Below, in pieces: positions 49,989-58,206 of a stretch of 64,000 nucleotides of DNA; position 1 is the stretch's first letter; each line of letters opens with the position of its first letter. This stretch comes from Pseudolysinimonas_A sp947085045 (GTDB taxonomy: Bacteria > Actinomycetota > Actinomycetes > Actinomycetales > Microbacteriaceae), in contig CAMTUU010000009.1 of NCBI GenBank assembly GCA_947085045.1, positions 62,001 to 126,000 of the forward strand, in the 5' to 3' direction. The notes beneath the pieces were generated by a model that was not told the DNA's origin, did not search any database, and worked only from the letters and a program-made list of their open reading frames with translations. The translations under genes were made by a program, and so were the position numbers.

Positions 49989-50324
49989 TCAGCCGCAGGT
50001 GTACTCGACGCCGTCGACGTTCCAGACGCCGGGGCCGTACTCGGCGCAGACCTGGGCCAGCCCGCCGAAGAGGGCCGCGCCGCCCGCGACGAGGACGATG
50101 ATCCAGATCAGCCCGAGCACGATGCCGATGATGCTGATGACGATGCCGACGGTCGCGGGGGTGTTGGGGACGCCGGCCCGCTTCGACTGACCGCGCGCGA
50201 TGATGCTCACGATGAGCCCCGCGATGGAGAACAGGAAGGCGAGGACGAGGCCGACGATGCCGAGGGTCTTGCCGTCGGAAGCCGCGGGAGCGGCGGCGGG
50301 GGTGGGAACAGCAGGTGTGGTCAT
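49989..50324 (-). CDS. DUF4190-like small membrane protein
   Basis: 111 residues from ATG 50324 (GAGGAG nine bases upstream; the ATG at 50333 touches that site). Ala/Pro-rich cytosolic start, then two membrane segments KTLGIVGLVLAFLFSIAGLIVSIIA (20-44) and TVGIVISIIGIVLGLIWIIVLVAGGAALF (58-86), and a short exposed tail with two cysteines (VCAEYGPG...YTCG) that could form a disulfide. Paralogue of the next gene upstream. Function unknown. Confidence 0.7.
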   Translation of the reverse strand: MTTPAVPTPAAAPAASDGKTLGIVGLVLAFLFSIAGLIVSIIARGQSKRAGVPNTPATVGIVISIIGIVLGLIWIIVLVAGGAALFGGLAQVCAEYGPGVWNVDGVEYTCG

Positions 50325-50420
50325 GGTGCGCATCTCCTCGATCGATGGTCCGGACGGGCCGGCTCGCCGCCGACTATAGCGATCCGCGAGCTGGCGGCGC
50401 CAGGAGCAGGGTGGGAACGA

Positions 50421-50456
50421 CAGAGCCGGAGCACCCCACGGGCTGCTCCGGCTCTG
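50421..50456 (-). terminator. Hairpin between the two DUF4190-like genes
   Basis: CAGAGCCGGAGCA (50421-50433) pairs exactly with TGCTCCGGCTCTG (50444-50456) with a 10-nt loop, 14 nt after the stop of the upstream gene. It makes the paralogues separate transcripts. Confidence 0.6.
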
Positions 50457-50470
50457 TGACGATCCGTGGA

Positions 50471-50752
50471 TCAGTAGGTCGACATCCCCGAGCTGACCGC
50501 TGCGCCGATCACGATGACGTAGATGATCGTGACGATGACGCCGAGCACCAGGAAGATGATGCTGAGGATGATGCCGATCCTCGCCGGGGTGTTCTCCACT
50601 CCGGCGACCTTCGACTGGTTGTTGGCGATGATGCTGACGATCAGACCGGCGAGCGAGAAGACGAACGCGAGGACGAGACCGACGATGCCGAGAGTCTTTC
50701 CGTCGGAGACGGGAGCCGGGCCGGGAGCCGGGGCGGGCGCGGGGGTGGTCAT
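50471..50752 (-). CDS. DUF4190-like small membrane protein (paralogue)
   Basis: 93 residues. MTTPAPAPAPGPAPVSD cytosolic start, membrane segments KTLGIVGLVLAFVFSLAGLIVSIIAN and IGIILSIIFLVLGVIVTIIYVIVIG, ending GMSTY without the cysteine tail of its neighbour. The block SDGKTLGIVGLVLAF is identical in both. AAGGAG seven bases before the ATG. Confidence 0.7.
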   Translation of the reverse strand: MTTPAPAPAPGPAPVSDGKTLGIVGLVLAFVFSLAGLIVSIIANNQSKVAGVENTPARIGIILSIIFLVLGVIVTIIYVIVIGAAVSSGMSTY

Positions 50753-50882
50753 GATAGGTCTCCTTGAGATGAACTGAGCACGACGTGCGTCGTACCGCGC
50801 CCGATCCTAGCGAGCCTCACCTTTCTGGGGCGAGCACTTGCGCACGGCGTGCCTCACTCGGTAATACAGGCAGAATGGTCGC

Positions 50883-51905
50883 GTGAGCGTCGGCATCCTG
50901 ACCAGCGGCGGCGACTGCCCCGGACTCAACGCGGTGATCCGCGCAGCCGTCTTCACGGGCAGCAAGCTGCACGACCTCGACTTCGTCGGCTACAAGTGGG
51001 GCTGGAAGGGCCTCGTCGAGAACGACACGATGCCCCTCGGCCGGCCGCAGGTCATGGGCATCTCGAAGCAGGGCGGCACGATCCTCGGCTCGTCGCGCAC
51101 CAACCCGTTCGAGCACGGCGGCGCCGAGCGCGTGGCCGAGGTGATGGCGGAGGGCGGCGTCGACTCGCTCATCGCGATCGGCGGCGAGGGCACGCTCGCC
51201 GCGGCCCAGCGACTGGCGGATGCCGGCATCCCGATCGTCGGCGTGCCCAAGACGATCGACAACGACCTGTCGGCGACCGACTACACGTTCGGCTTCGACA
51301 CCGCCGTGCAGATCGCGACCGACGCGATGGACCGGCTGCGCACGACCGGCGACTCGCACGGCCGGTGCATGGTCGCCGAGGTGATGGGCCGCCACGTCGG
51401 CTGGATCGCGCTGCACTCCGGGATGGCGGCGGGCGCGCACGCGATCCTCATCCCCGAGCAGAAGACCACCCTCGAGCAGATCGTGGAATGGGTCGAGAGC
51501 GCCCGTGATCGCGGTCGCGCCCCGCTCGTCGCCGTCTCGGAGGGCTTCAAGCTCGACTCGATGGACGAGGCGCACTCCGAGCGGGGACTCGACGCCTTCG
51601 GCCGCCCCCGGCTCGGCGGCATCGGCGAACTCCTCGCGCCGCTCATCGAGGACGCGACCGGCATCGAGACCCGGGCCACCACCCTCGGCCACATCCAGCG
51701 CGGCGGCACGCCGTCGTCGTACGACCGCGTGCTCGCCACCCGGTTCGGGATGACGGCCGTCGACATGGTCGTGCGGGAGCGTTGGGGCAAGATGGTCGCC
51801 CTGCGCGGCACCGACATGATCGAGGTGCCGTTCTCGGACGCTCTCGGGCAGCTGAAGACCGTGCCGCAGGAACGCTACGACGAAGCGCGCGTTCTGTTCG
51901 GCTGA
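50883..51905 (+). CDS. pfkA: 6-phosphofructokinase
   Basis: 340 residues from GTG 50883. GILTSGGDCPGLNAVIRA phosphate loop (4-21), IAIGGEGTLAAAQRLA (near 98), PKTIDNDLSATDYTFGFDTAVQ with catalytic Asp (near 122), EVMGRHVGWIALHSGMAAGAHAILIPE and GHIQRGGTPSSYDRVLATRFG. Gly in GGEGT at the position that decides the phosphoryl donor (PPi enzymes have Asp) with Lys in PKTIDND is the actinobacterial ATP-type combination. Committed step of glycolysis; also takes up DHAP-linked carbon flow indirectly. Possible promoter TTGCGC (50838) / TAATAC (50862). Confidence 0.9.
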   Translation: MSVGILTSGGDCPGLNAVIRAAVFTGSKLHDLDFVGYKWGWKGLVENDTMPLGRPQVMGISKQGGTILGSSRTNPFEHGGAERVAEVMAEGGVDSLIAIGGEGTLAAAQRLADAGIPIVGVPKTIDNDLSATDYTFGFDTAVQIATDAMDRLRTTGDSHGRCMVAEVMGRHVGWIALHSGMAAGAHAILIPEQKTTLEQIVEWVESARDRGRAPLVAVSEGFKLDSMDEAHSERGLDAFGRPRLGGIGELLAPLIEDATGIETRATTLGHIQRGGTPSSYDRVLATRFGMTAVDMVVRERWGKMVALRGTDMIEVPFSDALGQLKTVPQERYDEARVLFG

Positions 51906-51922
51906 GGACTACCTTCGGGACT

Positions 51923-52327
51923 ATGAGCGCAGCGTTCGCGGTCGCCGGATCGATCCTGGCCCTCGTGGCCGCCCTGATCCACGTGTACATCTTCCTGCTC
52001 GAGAGCGTCTTCTGGACGAGGCCGGCGACGATGAAGACCTTCGGCATCCGCGACGCCCGCGACGCGGAAGTGTTGCGGGCGATGGCCTTCAACCAAGGCT
52101 TCTACAACGTCTTCCTCGCGCTCGGCACCGGGATCGGGCTCGTGTTGCTCGGCACCGCCTTCTCACGGGAGGGTGGCGTCGCGATCGCGATGTTCGCGCT
52201 CGCCAGCATGGTGCTCGCGGCAGTCGTGCTCGTCGCCTCGAACCCGAAGATGCTGCGCGCGGCCCTCATCCAGGGTGTCGCTCCGCTGTTCGCGCTGGTC
52301 TTCCTGCTGCTCTCGCTGCTGGCGTGA
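51923..52327 (+). CDS. DUF1304 membrane protein
   Basis: 134 residues, four membrane segments: FAVAGSILALVAALIHVYIFLLESVFW, FYNVFLALGTGIGLVLLGTAF, VAIAMFALASMVLAAVVLVAS and ALIQGVAPLFALVFLLLSLLA. The block LRAMAFNQGFYNVFLALG is the family signature. Function unknown. 17 bp after pfkA, but TACCTT seven bases before the ATG suggests its own leaderless start. Confidence 0.8.
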   Translation: MSAAFAVAGSILALVAALIHVYIFLLESVFWTRPATMKTFGIRDARDAEVLRAMAFNQGFYNVFLALGTGIGLVLLGTAFSREGGVAIAMFALASMVLAAVVLVASNPKMLRAALIQGVAPLFALVFLLLSLLA

Positions 52328-52339
52328 CCGCCGCGCGGG

Positions 52340-53095
52340 TCAGCCGGCGACGTAGTCGACGAGGGCGTCGATGAGAGCATCGGCCGACCGCTCCTCGGCG
52401 ATGGCGTGCACCGGCAGACCGGCGGCCCGGGTATCGAAGGCGGTGCGCGGCCCGATGCAGACGATGACCGTCCCGTCGGGCAGCGGCATCAGCTGCGTCG
52501 CGACCTGGCGGGCGACGCTGCCGGACGTGATCAGGAGCGCGCCGATCCGGCCGCTCGCGACGTCGGCGGCGACCTCGGGCGACACCGGCACGCCGACCGT
52601 GCGGTACGCGGTGACGTACTCGGCGTCGAAGCCCAGCATCGAGAGTCCGGCGACGAGGGTGGGTTCTGCGATGTCGGACTGCGGCACGAGCACGCGCCCG
52701 CGGATGTCGCTCGCCGGCCACTCCTTGACGAGCCCGCGTGCCGAGTTGTCGGACGTCGGCACGAAGTCCACCCGGTATCCGGCGAGACTCAGGGCCGCCG
52801 CGGTCGTCTCCCCGACGGCGGCGACTCGCGTGCCGTCGGGGATCCGGGTGCCCTGGCTGACCAAGACATCCACCGTCGTGGCGCTGGTCAACACGATCCA
52901 GTCGAACTGACCGTCTTCGAGCTCGTGGAACGCGTTCGCGAGCGCGGCCGGATCCTCCGAGCTCGCGAAGTTGAGCATCGGGGCGATCACCGGGATACCT
53001 CCGAAGTCGCGCAGCCGCGCAGCGACCCGGTCGCCCCAACTGCCGCCGCGCGGCACGAGGACGCGCCAAGACGACAGGGGGCGGGCAGCACTCAC
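52340..53095 (-). CDS. hemD: Uroporphyrinogen-III synthase-like protein
   Basis: 251 residues from GTG 53095. Two-domain HemD fold: WRVLVPRGGSWGDRVAARLRDFGGIPVIAPML (N-terminal), FDWIVLTSATTVDVLV (near 75), VAAVGETTAAALSLAGYRVDFVPTS (near 100), LVPQSDIAEPTLVAGLSMLGFDAEYVTAYRTV, ALLITSGSVARQVATQL and VICIGPRTAFDTRAAGLPVHAIAEE. These blocks match the family well. It stands away from other heme biosynthesis genes; since many actinobacteria carry several HemD-like proteins, the assignment of enzyme role is tentative. GAGAAT six bases before the GTG. Confidence 0.75.
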   Translation of the reverse strand: MSAARPLSSWRVLVPRGGSWGDRVAARLRDFGGIPVIAPMLNFASSEDPAALANAFHELEDGQFDWIVLTSATTVDVLVSQGTRIPDGTRVAAVGETTAAALSLAGYRVDFVPTSDNSARGLVKEWPASDIRGRVLVPQSDIAEPTLVAGLSMLGFDAEYVTAYRTVGVPVSPEVAADVASGRIGALLITSGSVARQVATQLMPLPDGTVIVCIGPRTAFDTRAAGLPVHAIAEERSADALIDALVDYVAG

Positions 53096-53149
53096 CTGAT
53101 CATTCTCCCGTGCGCGGGGGCGCACCGCCGACGCACCCCTCTGCGACGC

Positions 53150-53383
53150 TCAGTCGTCGTCGCCGCTGAAGATCGCCCAGGCGATGAGGCCGACGGCGAT
53201 CACCGCGACCGCGGCACCGCCGACGATCCACGGCACGGGGTTCTTCTCGTAGGCGGCGACGGCCTTGGAGCCGAGCTCGCTCACCCGCTTCGGCACGTTG
53301 AGGCGGTCCTCGAGCTGGTCGAGCGTTGCCGCCAGGTCGGCGCGGGCCTTGGCGGCCTGGTTCTTCGCGTCGATAGTGCTCAT
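53150..53383 (-). CDS. DUF3618 small membrane protein
   Basis: 77 residues from ATG 53383 (GAGGAG upstream; overlaps the holin-like stop by ATGA). A helical cytosolic part DAKNQAAKARADLAATLDQLEDRLNVPKRVSEL, characteristic of DUF3618, precedes one membrane segment PWIVGGAAVAVIAVGLIAWAIF. Last gene of a three-gene envelope set. Confidence 0.8.
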   Translation of the reverse strand: MSTIDAKNQAAKARADLAATLDQLEDRLNVPKRVSELGSKAVAAYEKNPVPWIVGGAAVAVIAVGLIAWAIFSGDDD

Positions 53384-53820
53384 GATGCTCCTCGCTTTCC
53401 GATTCCCTTGATCGCGCGGAAGTCGCGCTTGATGCTGTCGATCGACTCCGTCGGAACGGGCGGGATGCCCTTCTTCAGGATTCGGTAGCCGATCAGACCC
53501 AGAATGAGCGCGACGATCAACAGCACCGCCGCGACCAGCAGGGCGGCGAGCCACCCCGGCATGATCTCGGACAGCGCCAGGATCGCCGCGGTGAGCAGCA
53601 CCCCGACCATCCCGAGCAGCACGACGAGCGCGCCCGCGATGAGTCCGGCCCCGATGCCGAGGGCCTTGAGCTTGGCGACCAGCTCGGCCTTGACCAGCTC
53701 GAGCTCCCGCTGGACGAGATCGGTGACCAACGTCGGGAGGTCGGCGATGAGCGCGAACAGCGACTTCTTACGCGGCGCGACGGATGTCGTCGCCCCCGGC
53801 GTGGGGCCTGCGCTCGACAT
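53380..53820 (-). CDS. Phage holin-family / DUF1469 membrane protein
   Basis: 146 residues. Amphipathic helix SLFALIADLPTLVTDLVQRELELVKAELVAKLK (20-52), then two membrane segments GIGAGLIAGALVVLLGMVGVLLTAAILAL and WLAALLVAAVLLIVALILGLIGYRIL, and a basic tail. Typical of the actinobacterial holin superfamily III-like proteins encoded with DUF3618 genes; not evidence of a prophage. Probably a membrane or stress protein. Confidence 0.8.
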   Translation of the reverse strand: MSSAGPTPGATTSVAPRKKSLFALIADLPTLVTDLVQRELELVKAELVAKLKALGIGAGLIAGALVVLLGMVGVLLTAAILALSEIMPGWLAALLVAAVLLIVALILGLIGYRILKKGIPPVPTESIDSIKRDFRAIKGIGKRGAS

Positions 53821-53823
53821 GAA

Positions 53824-54138
53824 TCAGGACTTGGGGGTCGTCGAGCGCGCGGCGCCGGAACCCGCAGTGGTCGACCGCGCGGTCTTCGGCGCGGCGGTCG
53901 AGCCCTTGCCCGACACCTTGCCGGCGACGGTCTTGGCGGTGTCCGAGACGAAGTCGACCACCTCGGGCGCCTTGTCCTTCACGAAGTCCTGAGCCGCATC
54001 CACCTGCTTCTGCAGGCGGGGGTCGTTCCACAACTTGAGCGCCGTGGTCTTCAGCTGGTCGTACTTCTCGCGGCCCGCGCGCGTGCCGAGGACGTATCCG
54101 AGGCCCAGCCCGGCCACGAAGAGGATCTTGCTTTTCAT
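53824..54138 (-). CDS. YtxH-like protein
   Basis: 104 residues from ATG 54138 (GGAG six bases upstream). N-terminal hydrophobic segment KSKILFVAGLGLGYVLGTRAGREKYDQL (glycine-zipper YtxH start), then an alpha-helical charged part (LQKQVDAAQDFVKDKAPEVVDFVSDTAKTVAGKV) and a Ser/Thr/Ala/Lys tail. First gene of the three-gene set, 3 bp before the holin-like gene. Confidence 0.75.
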   Translation of the reverse strand: MKSKILFVAGLGLGYVLGTRAGREKYDQLKTTALKLWNDPRLQKQVDAAQDFVKDKAPEVVDFVSDTAKTVAGKVSGKGSTAAPKTARSTTAGSGAARSTTPKS

Positions 54139-54255
54139 GTGCAGCTCCATATCTCCGGGAAAGTCAGACCCTCACCTTAGCCGAGGGGCCTGCACACCAG
54201 ACCGGGGGTTGACACCTCGCGACATCCACCCATGCCGCTCGGCGCATGTGACGAT

Positions 54256-54294
54256 GCCCCACCCCCGCCCCCTTCGGGAAGCGGCGGGTGGGGC
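54256..54294 (-). terminator. GC-rich hairpin after the first LAxTG protein gene
   Basis: GCCCCACCC (54256-54264) pairs with GGGTGGGGC (54286-54294), extended by CCGC/GCGG inside with mismatches; TTCGGG in the loop. Located 29 nt beyond the stop. Confidence 0.6.
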
Positions 54295-54322
54295 GGGGCA
54301 CCGTCGTCTGGGTTGGCTCTGC

Positions 54323-57300
54323 TCAGTCCGCGGCCAGGTGGCGCGCCCGGCGCCGGGCTCGGATGAACTGCACGGCGACGAGCGCCAGTCCGGCCTGGAA
54401 CAGGATGACCGCGATCACGAGGTACAGGGTGACGTTCTGGCCGGTGAAGGCCAGGGTCTCGAGGTCGCATGCGGCCGGGTCGGTGAACGTCCGTTCGAAC
54501 GTGCGCGGAAGCCCGTCTCCGTCGAAACCGGAACCGGGCGCCGGGCTAGCGACGATCTTCACCGTCGACGGCGCGCTCGCGGTGAAGGTGCCGAGCTGCG
54601 TGGTCTGCGGCCCCCCGTTCACCGACCAGAGCACCGTGCCGGGCACGCCGCCGACGATCGACAGCGCGTAGGACGATCCCGCCTCGCAGGTCTGGGCGAA
54701 CGTGACCACCGGGGTCACGATGCCGAACTCGGGAAGGTTGCAGTTGAACGCCTTCTGCACCGTGAAGTTCCAGCTCTTCGGCGCCAGCAGGCTCCAGCCC
54801 GCGTCCGCCTCGGCGACGACCTTCACGACGGTGTCGTACGGCAGTTTCGCCGTGCCCGCGTCGTACCGTCCCGCTGCCCAGACCCCCTGGTCGACCCAGA
54901 CGTCGCCGCTCTTGAAGAACACGCGGTACTGCACGCGGTCGGCAGCGACGATCGTCAGGTAGGACGTCCAGTCCGAGGTGTTCGGGTCGAGCGCGTTCGC
55001 GACGCACTGCTGGAACACCGTCGGGTCGCCGATCACCTCGCAGACCTGGGAGTTCTTCGGCACCACGACCGCGATCCATTCGTTCGCCGCGGAGACGGAG
55101 AACGAATTGGATGCCGGCAGTACCTTCACGGCGTAGGTTCCGCCGGCGATCGGGTAGGCGGCATCCGCCGTCAGGACGGCGATGCGGTCGGTGCGGGCCC
55201 GGTTCCACAGCTCATAGGTGACACCCTTCGCGCTGTTCGCCGTGACCGAGCCGAGGGCCACGGTGTAGTCCGCCGGCTTCGTCGAGATGTAGTCGTTCGC
55301 GCTGCAGGTCTCACCGGCGGCAGACGCCGAGCCGGAGACATCCGTGCGGGAGCAGTCGCCGGTGTAGGGATCGACCGTGACGAGGATCCACTCGTCGGCC
55401 GGCAGCACCTTGTACGACGCCTCGGCCGGGACGACCCTCACGTTGTAGCTGCCGTTCGCGGTCGGCCGGGGGGTGCCCGCCGTCAGCGACGCGATCGACG
55501 CGGTCTTGCCCTGGTCCCACAGCTGGTACGTCACCCCGGGACGAGCGGTCGCCAGCACCGAACCCTGCTGCAGCGCGTAGTCCACGTCGCAGGTCTGCGC
55601 CGAGGCGGTCGCCGCGCCGGTCACGACCGTCGGGGCGGTGCAGGCATCCGGGTAGGCCTTCACGACGAGGGTGAACTCCGTCTGGCCCGTGTTCGTGTAG
55701 CCGGGCTCGGTCGCCACCGTCACCGTGTGCGTCCCGGTGCCGAGCTGCACGACGTCGCCCGCCTGGTAGGCCGCGCCGTCGACGGAGTAGAGGAGACCCT
55801 TCGTCGACGGGATGACGATGTACGCGCTCGTGATCGTGCCGGTCGAGCTGTCGCAGGTGGCGCCCTCGATCTTCGGCTCCACCGACGCCACGCAAGAAGT
55901 GCGCGCTTTCAGATCGCCGGAGTAGACGACCTTCTGCGGCCCGTCGAAGTACCGGTTGGCGGCGGGGGTCGCGGTGACCTCCCACGTGCCGAACGAACCG
56001 TTGCCGCTGGTGAGCGTGTAGACGACGCCGCCCACCGTGGCGGTACGCGAGGTCGCCGTCAGCCGGACGGCCGAGTTGCCCGAGCCGACGGTGAGCGAAC
56101 CGTAGGTGTCGCAGAGCGTGATCGGCGTCATCGTCGGAGCGACCGGTGCGGCCTGGTTGCAGCCGGCCGGCAACTTGTCGTAGGTCGGCGTCGGGCCCTG
56201 GAAGCCCATGCCGTGCAGGAAGTTCTCGGGGAACGGCGTCTGCGGTCCGTTCAGTTGGCCGACGCCCGAGAGCGTGGGACTGCTCTGCTTCTGGTTCACG
56301 AACGAGGCGTAGATGTCGCCCTGCCCGCAGACGACCGGCGCGCCGTAGGTGTAGCTGCCCGCCTTGGTGATCTGCGTGCCGCCCTCGTTGTTCGACATCG
56401 CGTTCTCGACGTCGAGCGCCTGCGGCCAGACGGCGGTCGTCATGTACTTCCAGGCCACCGCGGTCACCCAGAACGGCTTGCAGAGCACGCCGTTGTAGCC
56501 GGCCGGGTTCGGAACGGTGACGGTGCCGCTGTTCGTGGTCGCCGTGTAGGTGTAGCGCACGAGGCTGGGCGGGATGCACTGGGTCGACGGCGGGTTGCAG
56601 CCGCTCGGCGACGTGAAGGTCGTTGAGAACGAGGTCGGGTTGGTGCCGAGCGTGTACGTCGCCGAGTCGGTGACCGACACCGTGAACGCGTAGGTGCCCA
56701 GCAGGTCCTTCTGCGAGAAGGCGGTGAATTCTCCGGTGCCGCCCGCGGTCCAGGTGTACTTCACGCCTTCCACGGCATCCACGACGAGCTGGTTGCTCGG
56801 CGCCGCGCACTGCGTCGTCGTCGACCACGTGCCGGCGACCGTCGACTTCGGGGCCGGCGCGGAGTAGCCGACGTGGTGGATCTCGGCCGCCGTGTCGATC
56901 GTGAACGTCTTGGCCGCGATCTGGCCGTTGAAGTCGGAGCCGTTCGAGTAGGTCAGGTCGGCCATCGGGGCGAGGATTGAGCCGCTGAACTTGGCGTTGC
57001 CCTGCACCTTCAGGGTCGCCCACCCCGGGAAGTTCCACAGGACGTAGCGCGGGTCGACGTTGTTGATCCGCACCGCGTCGAGCTTCCCGCCGTTGCCGTC
57101 GGTGACGTTGATGATCAGTCGCGTGGTCGCGCTCGGCATCGCGCCGTTCAGGTTGAGCGCCGTCTGCCCGGCGAAGACCGAGCTCGAGACGTTCCAGACG
57201 TTCACCTTGCCGGCGGTCAGCGTCAGCCCCAGTTCGCCGCCGCTGGTCGCGGGGCCGACGAGGACGACATCGGAGTCGGCCGTCAGGGCCGCGTACGAGC

Positions 57301-57886
57301 TCGAGGACGCGGCGAGCGTCGTGAACGTCGACGCCGGGAACGCCGTGTTGTAGCCGTTGGCGGTCGCGGTGTAGCTCGACGCGCCGGTCCCGGCGATCGT
57401 GTTCTGCGAGTACGCGCCTTGCGTCAGCACGTAGCCGTTGACGCCGCTCTTCCCCAGACGCGTCCCGTCGGTGACGGTGAGGCCCGCCGTGTCGGTGATG
57501 CGGGTGCGGCCGGCGTTGACGTCGAGCTTCGTCGCCGATCCGGAGATCGCGACGGTGCCGCCGACGAACAACTGCACGTCACTGAGTCCGTCCACGACGG
57601 GGAGCGGTGATCCGTCGTTGTTGGCGTTCAGGTTGTAGGTCGTGAACGAGACGTCGCCGCCCGCGGCGAGGCTCCCCTCGAACTCGCCGGCGCTCCCGAG
57701 GGCTGCGTTGCCCTGAGTCAGCACGGTGAAGCCCGCCAGGGGCGTCATGGCGTTGCCGACGGCGGCGTCGGCGGCGTCGAGCGTGGTCGTCGCGGCCAGG
57801 CCGGAGAAACCGACGGCGAGCGCCAGTGCGGCGGCGAGGGTGGCGAACAGGCGGCGGGGCGCGCGCGCGGTGGGGGTGATGAGCAC
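54323..57886 (-). CDS. Large secreted choice-of-anchor A protein with LAFTG sorting signal
   Basis: 1187 residues. Signal peptide (APRRLFATLAAALALAVGFSGLA, cut after about residue 40). Choice-of-anchor A domain (about 43-345): NAMTPLAGFTVLTQGNAALG, EGSLAAGGDVSF, TRLIINVTDGNG, VLWNFPGWATLKVQGNAKFSGSILAPMADLTYSNGSDFNGQIAAKTF. Several cysteine-containing Ig-like modules follow, two of them near-copies (GVTYQLWDQGKTASIASLTAGT... and GVTYELWNRARTDRIAVLTADA...). End: LAFTG (1145-1149), membrane helix LYLVIAVILFQAGLALVAVQF, RARRRARHLAAD. This is a sortase (class E-like) cell-wall anchor. No sortase gene is in the window. GTG start with GAGG upstream. Confidence 0.85.
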   Translation of the reverse strand: MLITPTARAPRRLFATLAAALALAVGFSGLAATTTLDAADAAVGNAMTPLAGFTVLTQGNAALGSAGEFEGSLAAGGDVSFTTYNLNANNDGSPLPVVDGLSDVQLFVGGTVAISGSATKLDVNAGRTRITDTAGLTVTDGTRLGKSGVNGYVLTQGAYSQNTIAGTGASSYTATANGYNTAFPASTFTTLAASSSSYAALTADSDVVLVGPATSGGELGLTLTAGKVNVWNVSSSVFAGQTALNLNGAMPSATTRLIINVTDGNGGKLDAVRINNVDPRYVLWNFPGWATLKVQGNAKFSGSILAPMADLTYSNGSDFNGQIAAKTFTIDTAAEIHHVGYSAPAPKSTVAGTWSTTTQCAAPSNQLVVDAVEGVKYTWTAGGTGEFTAFSQKDLLGTYAFTVSVTDSATYTLGTNPTSFSTTFTSPSGCNPPSTQCIPPSLVRYTYTATTNSGTVTVPNPAGYNGVLCKPFWVTAVAWKYMTTAVWPQALDVENAMSNNEGGTQITKAGSYTYGAPVVCGQGDIYASFVNQKQSSPTLSGVGQLNGPQTPFPENFLHGMGFQGPTPTYDKLPAGCNQAAPVAPTMTPITLCDTYGSLTVGSGNSAVRLTATSRTATVGGVVYTLTSGNGSFGTWEVTATPAANRYFDGPQKVVYSGDLKARTSCVASVEPKIEGATCDSSTGTITSAYIVIPSTKGLLYSVDGAAYQAGDVVQLGTGTHTVTVATEPGYTNTGQTEFTLVVKAYPDACTAPTVVTGAATASAQTCDVDYALQQGSVLATARPGVTYQLWDQGKTASIASLTAGTPRPTANGSYNVRVVPAEASYKVLPADEWILVTVDPYTGDCSRTDVSGSASAAGETCSANDYISTKPADYTVALGSVTANSAKGVTYELWNRARTDRIAVLTADAAYPIAGGTYAVKVLPASNSFSVSAANEWIAVVVPKNSQVCEVIGDPTVFQQCVANALDPNTSDWTSYLTIVAADRVQYRVFFKSGDVWVDQGVWAAGRYDAGTAKLPYDTVVKVVAEADAGWSLLAPKSWNFTVQKAFNCNLPEFGIVTPVVTFAQTCEAGSSYALSIVGGVPGTVLWSVNGGPQTTQLGTFTASAPSTVKIVASPAPGSGFDGDGLPRTFERTFTDPAACDLETLAFTGQNVTLYLVIAVILFQAGLALVAVQFIRARRRARHLAAD

Positions 57887-58206
57887 GGGGGAACCTCAGG
57901 GGTCGATCGCCGAGGGGTTGCCGCCTCGGCTCAGGTCGTCGACGCTCCGGGGGGCCGGACGAGAGCGCGTCGATGAGGGGGTGGGTGGGACTGCGGGGGA
58001 ACTGCGGGTGGGCGATGTGGGGGCGGCGGGCGGATTTCGGGTTCGCCTGCCCATCGCTCCGCACACCCTATCGTGTCCCCCATAGTGCGGACATGCCCCC
58101 ATATGGGGGCACCTCTTCTCGAACAGCCGCGGACCCGATCTCATGGGTGAACGGTGCCCCGCGCCGCGTCTCAGCGCTCGGGTGCGGGGCACCGTCTCTC
58201 CTTCGG
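57887..58206 (-). promoter_or_regulatory. Upstream region of the first LAxTG gene: promoter and palindromes
   Basis: This 320-bp gap has no gene. Minus strand ATGTCC (58089-58094), 18-bp spacer, TAGGGT (58065-58070) is a weak promoter with a leader of about 170 nt. The spacer region contains the motif GTCCCCCATAGTGCGGACA (+ strand 58075-58093), with arms TGTCC/GGACA, matched upstream of the second surface protein. Next to it lies TGCCCCCATATGGGGGCA (58094-58111), a perfect 18-bp palindrome. The remainder is GC-rich and I see no further structure. Confidence 0.55.

Noticed and set aside
53150..54138. Holin-like gene as sign of a prophage
   Set aside because: No other phage gene is near; DUF3618, DUF1469/holin-like and YtxH genes form a common chromosomal set in actinobacteria.
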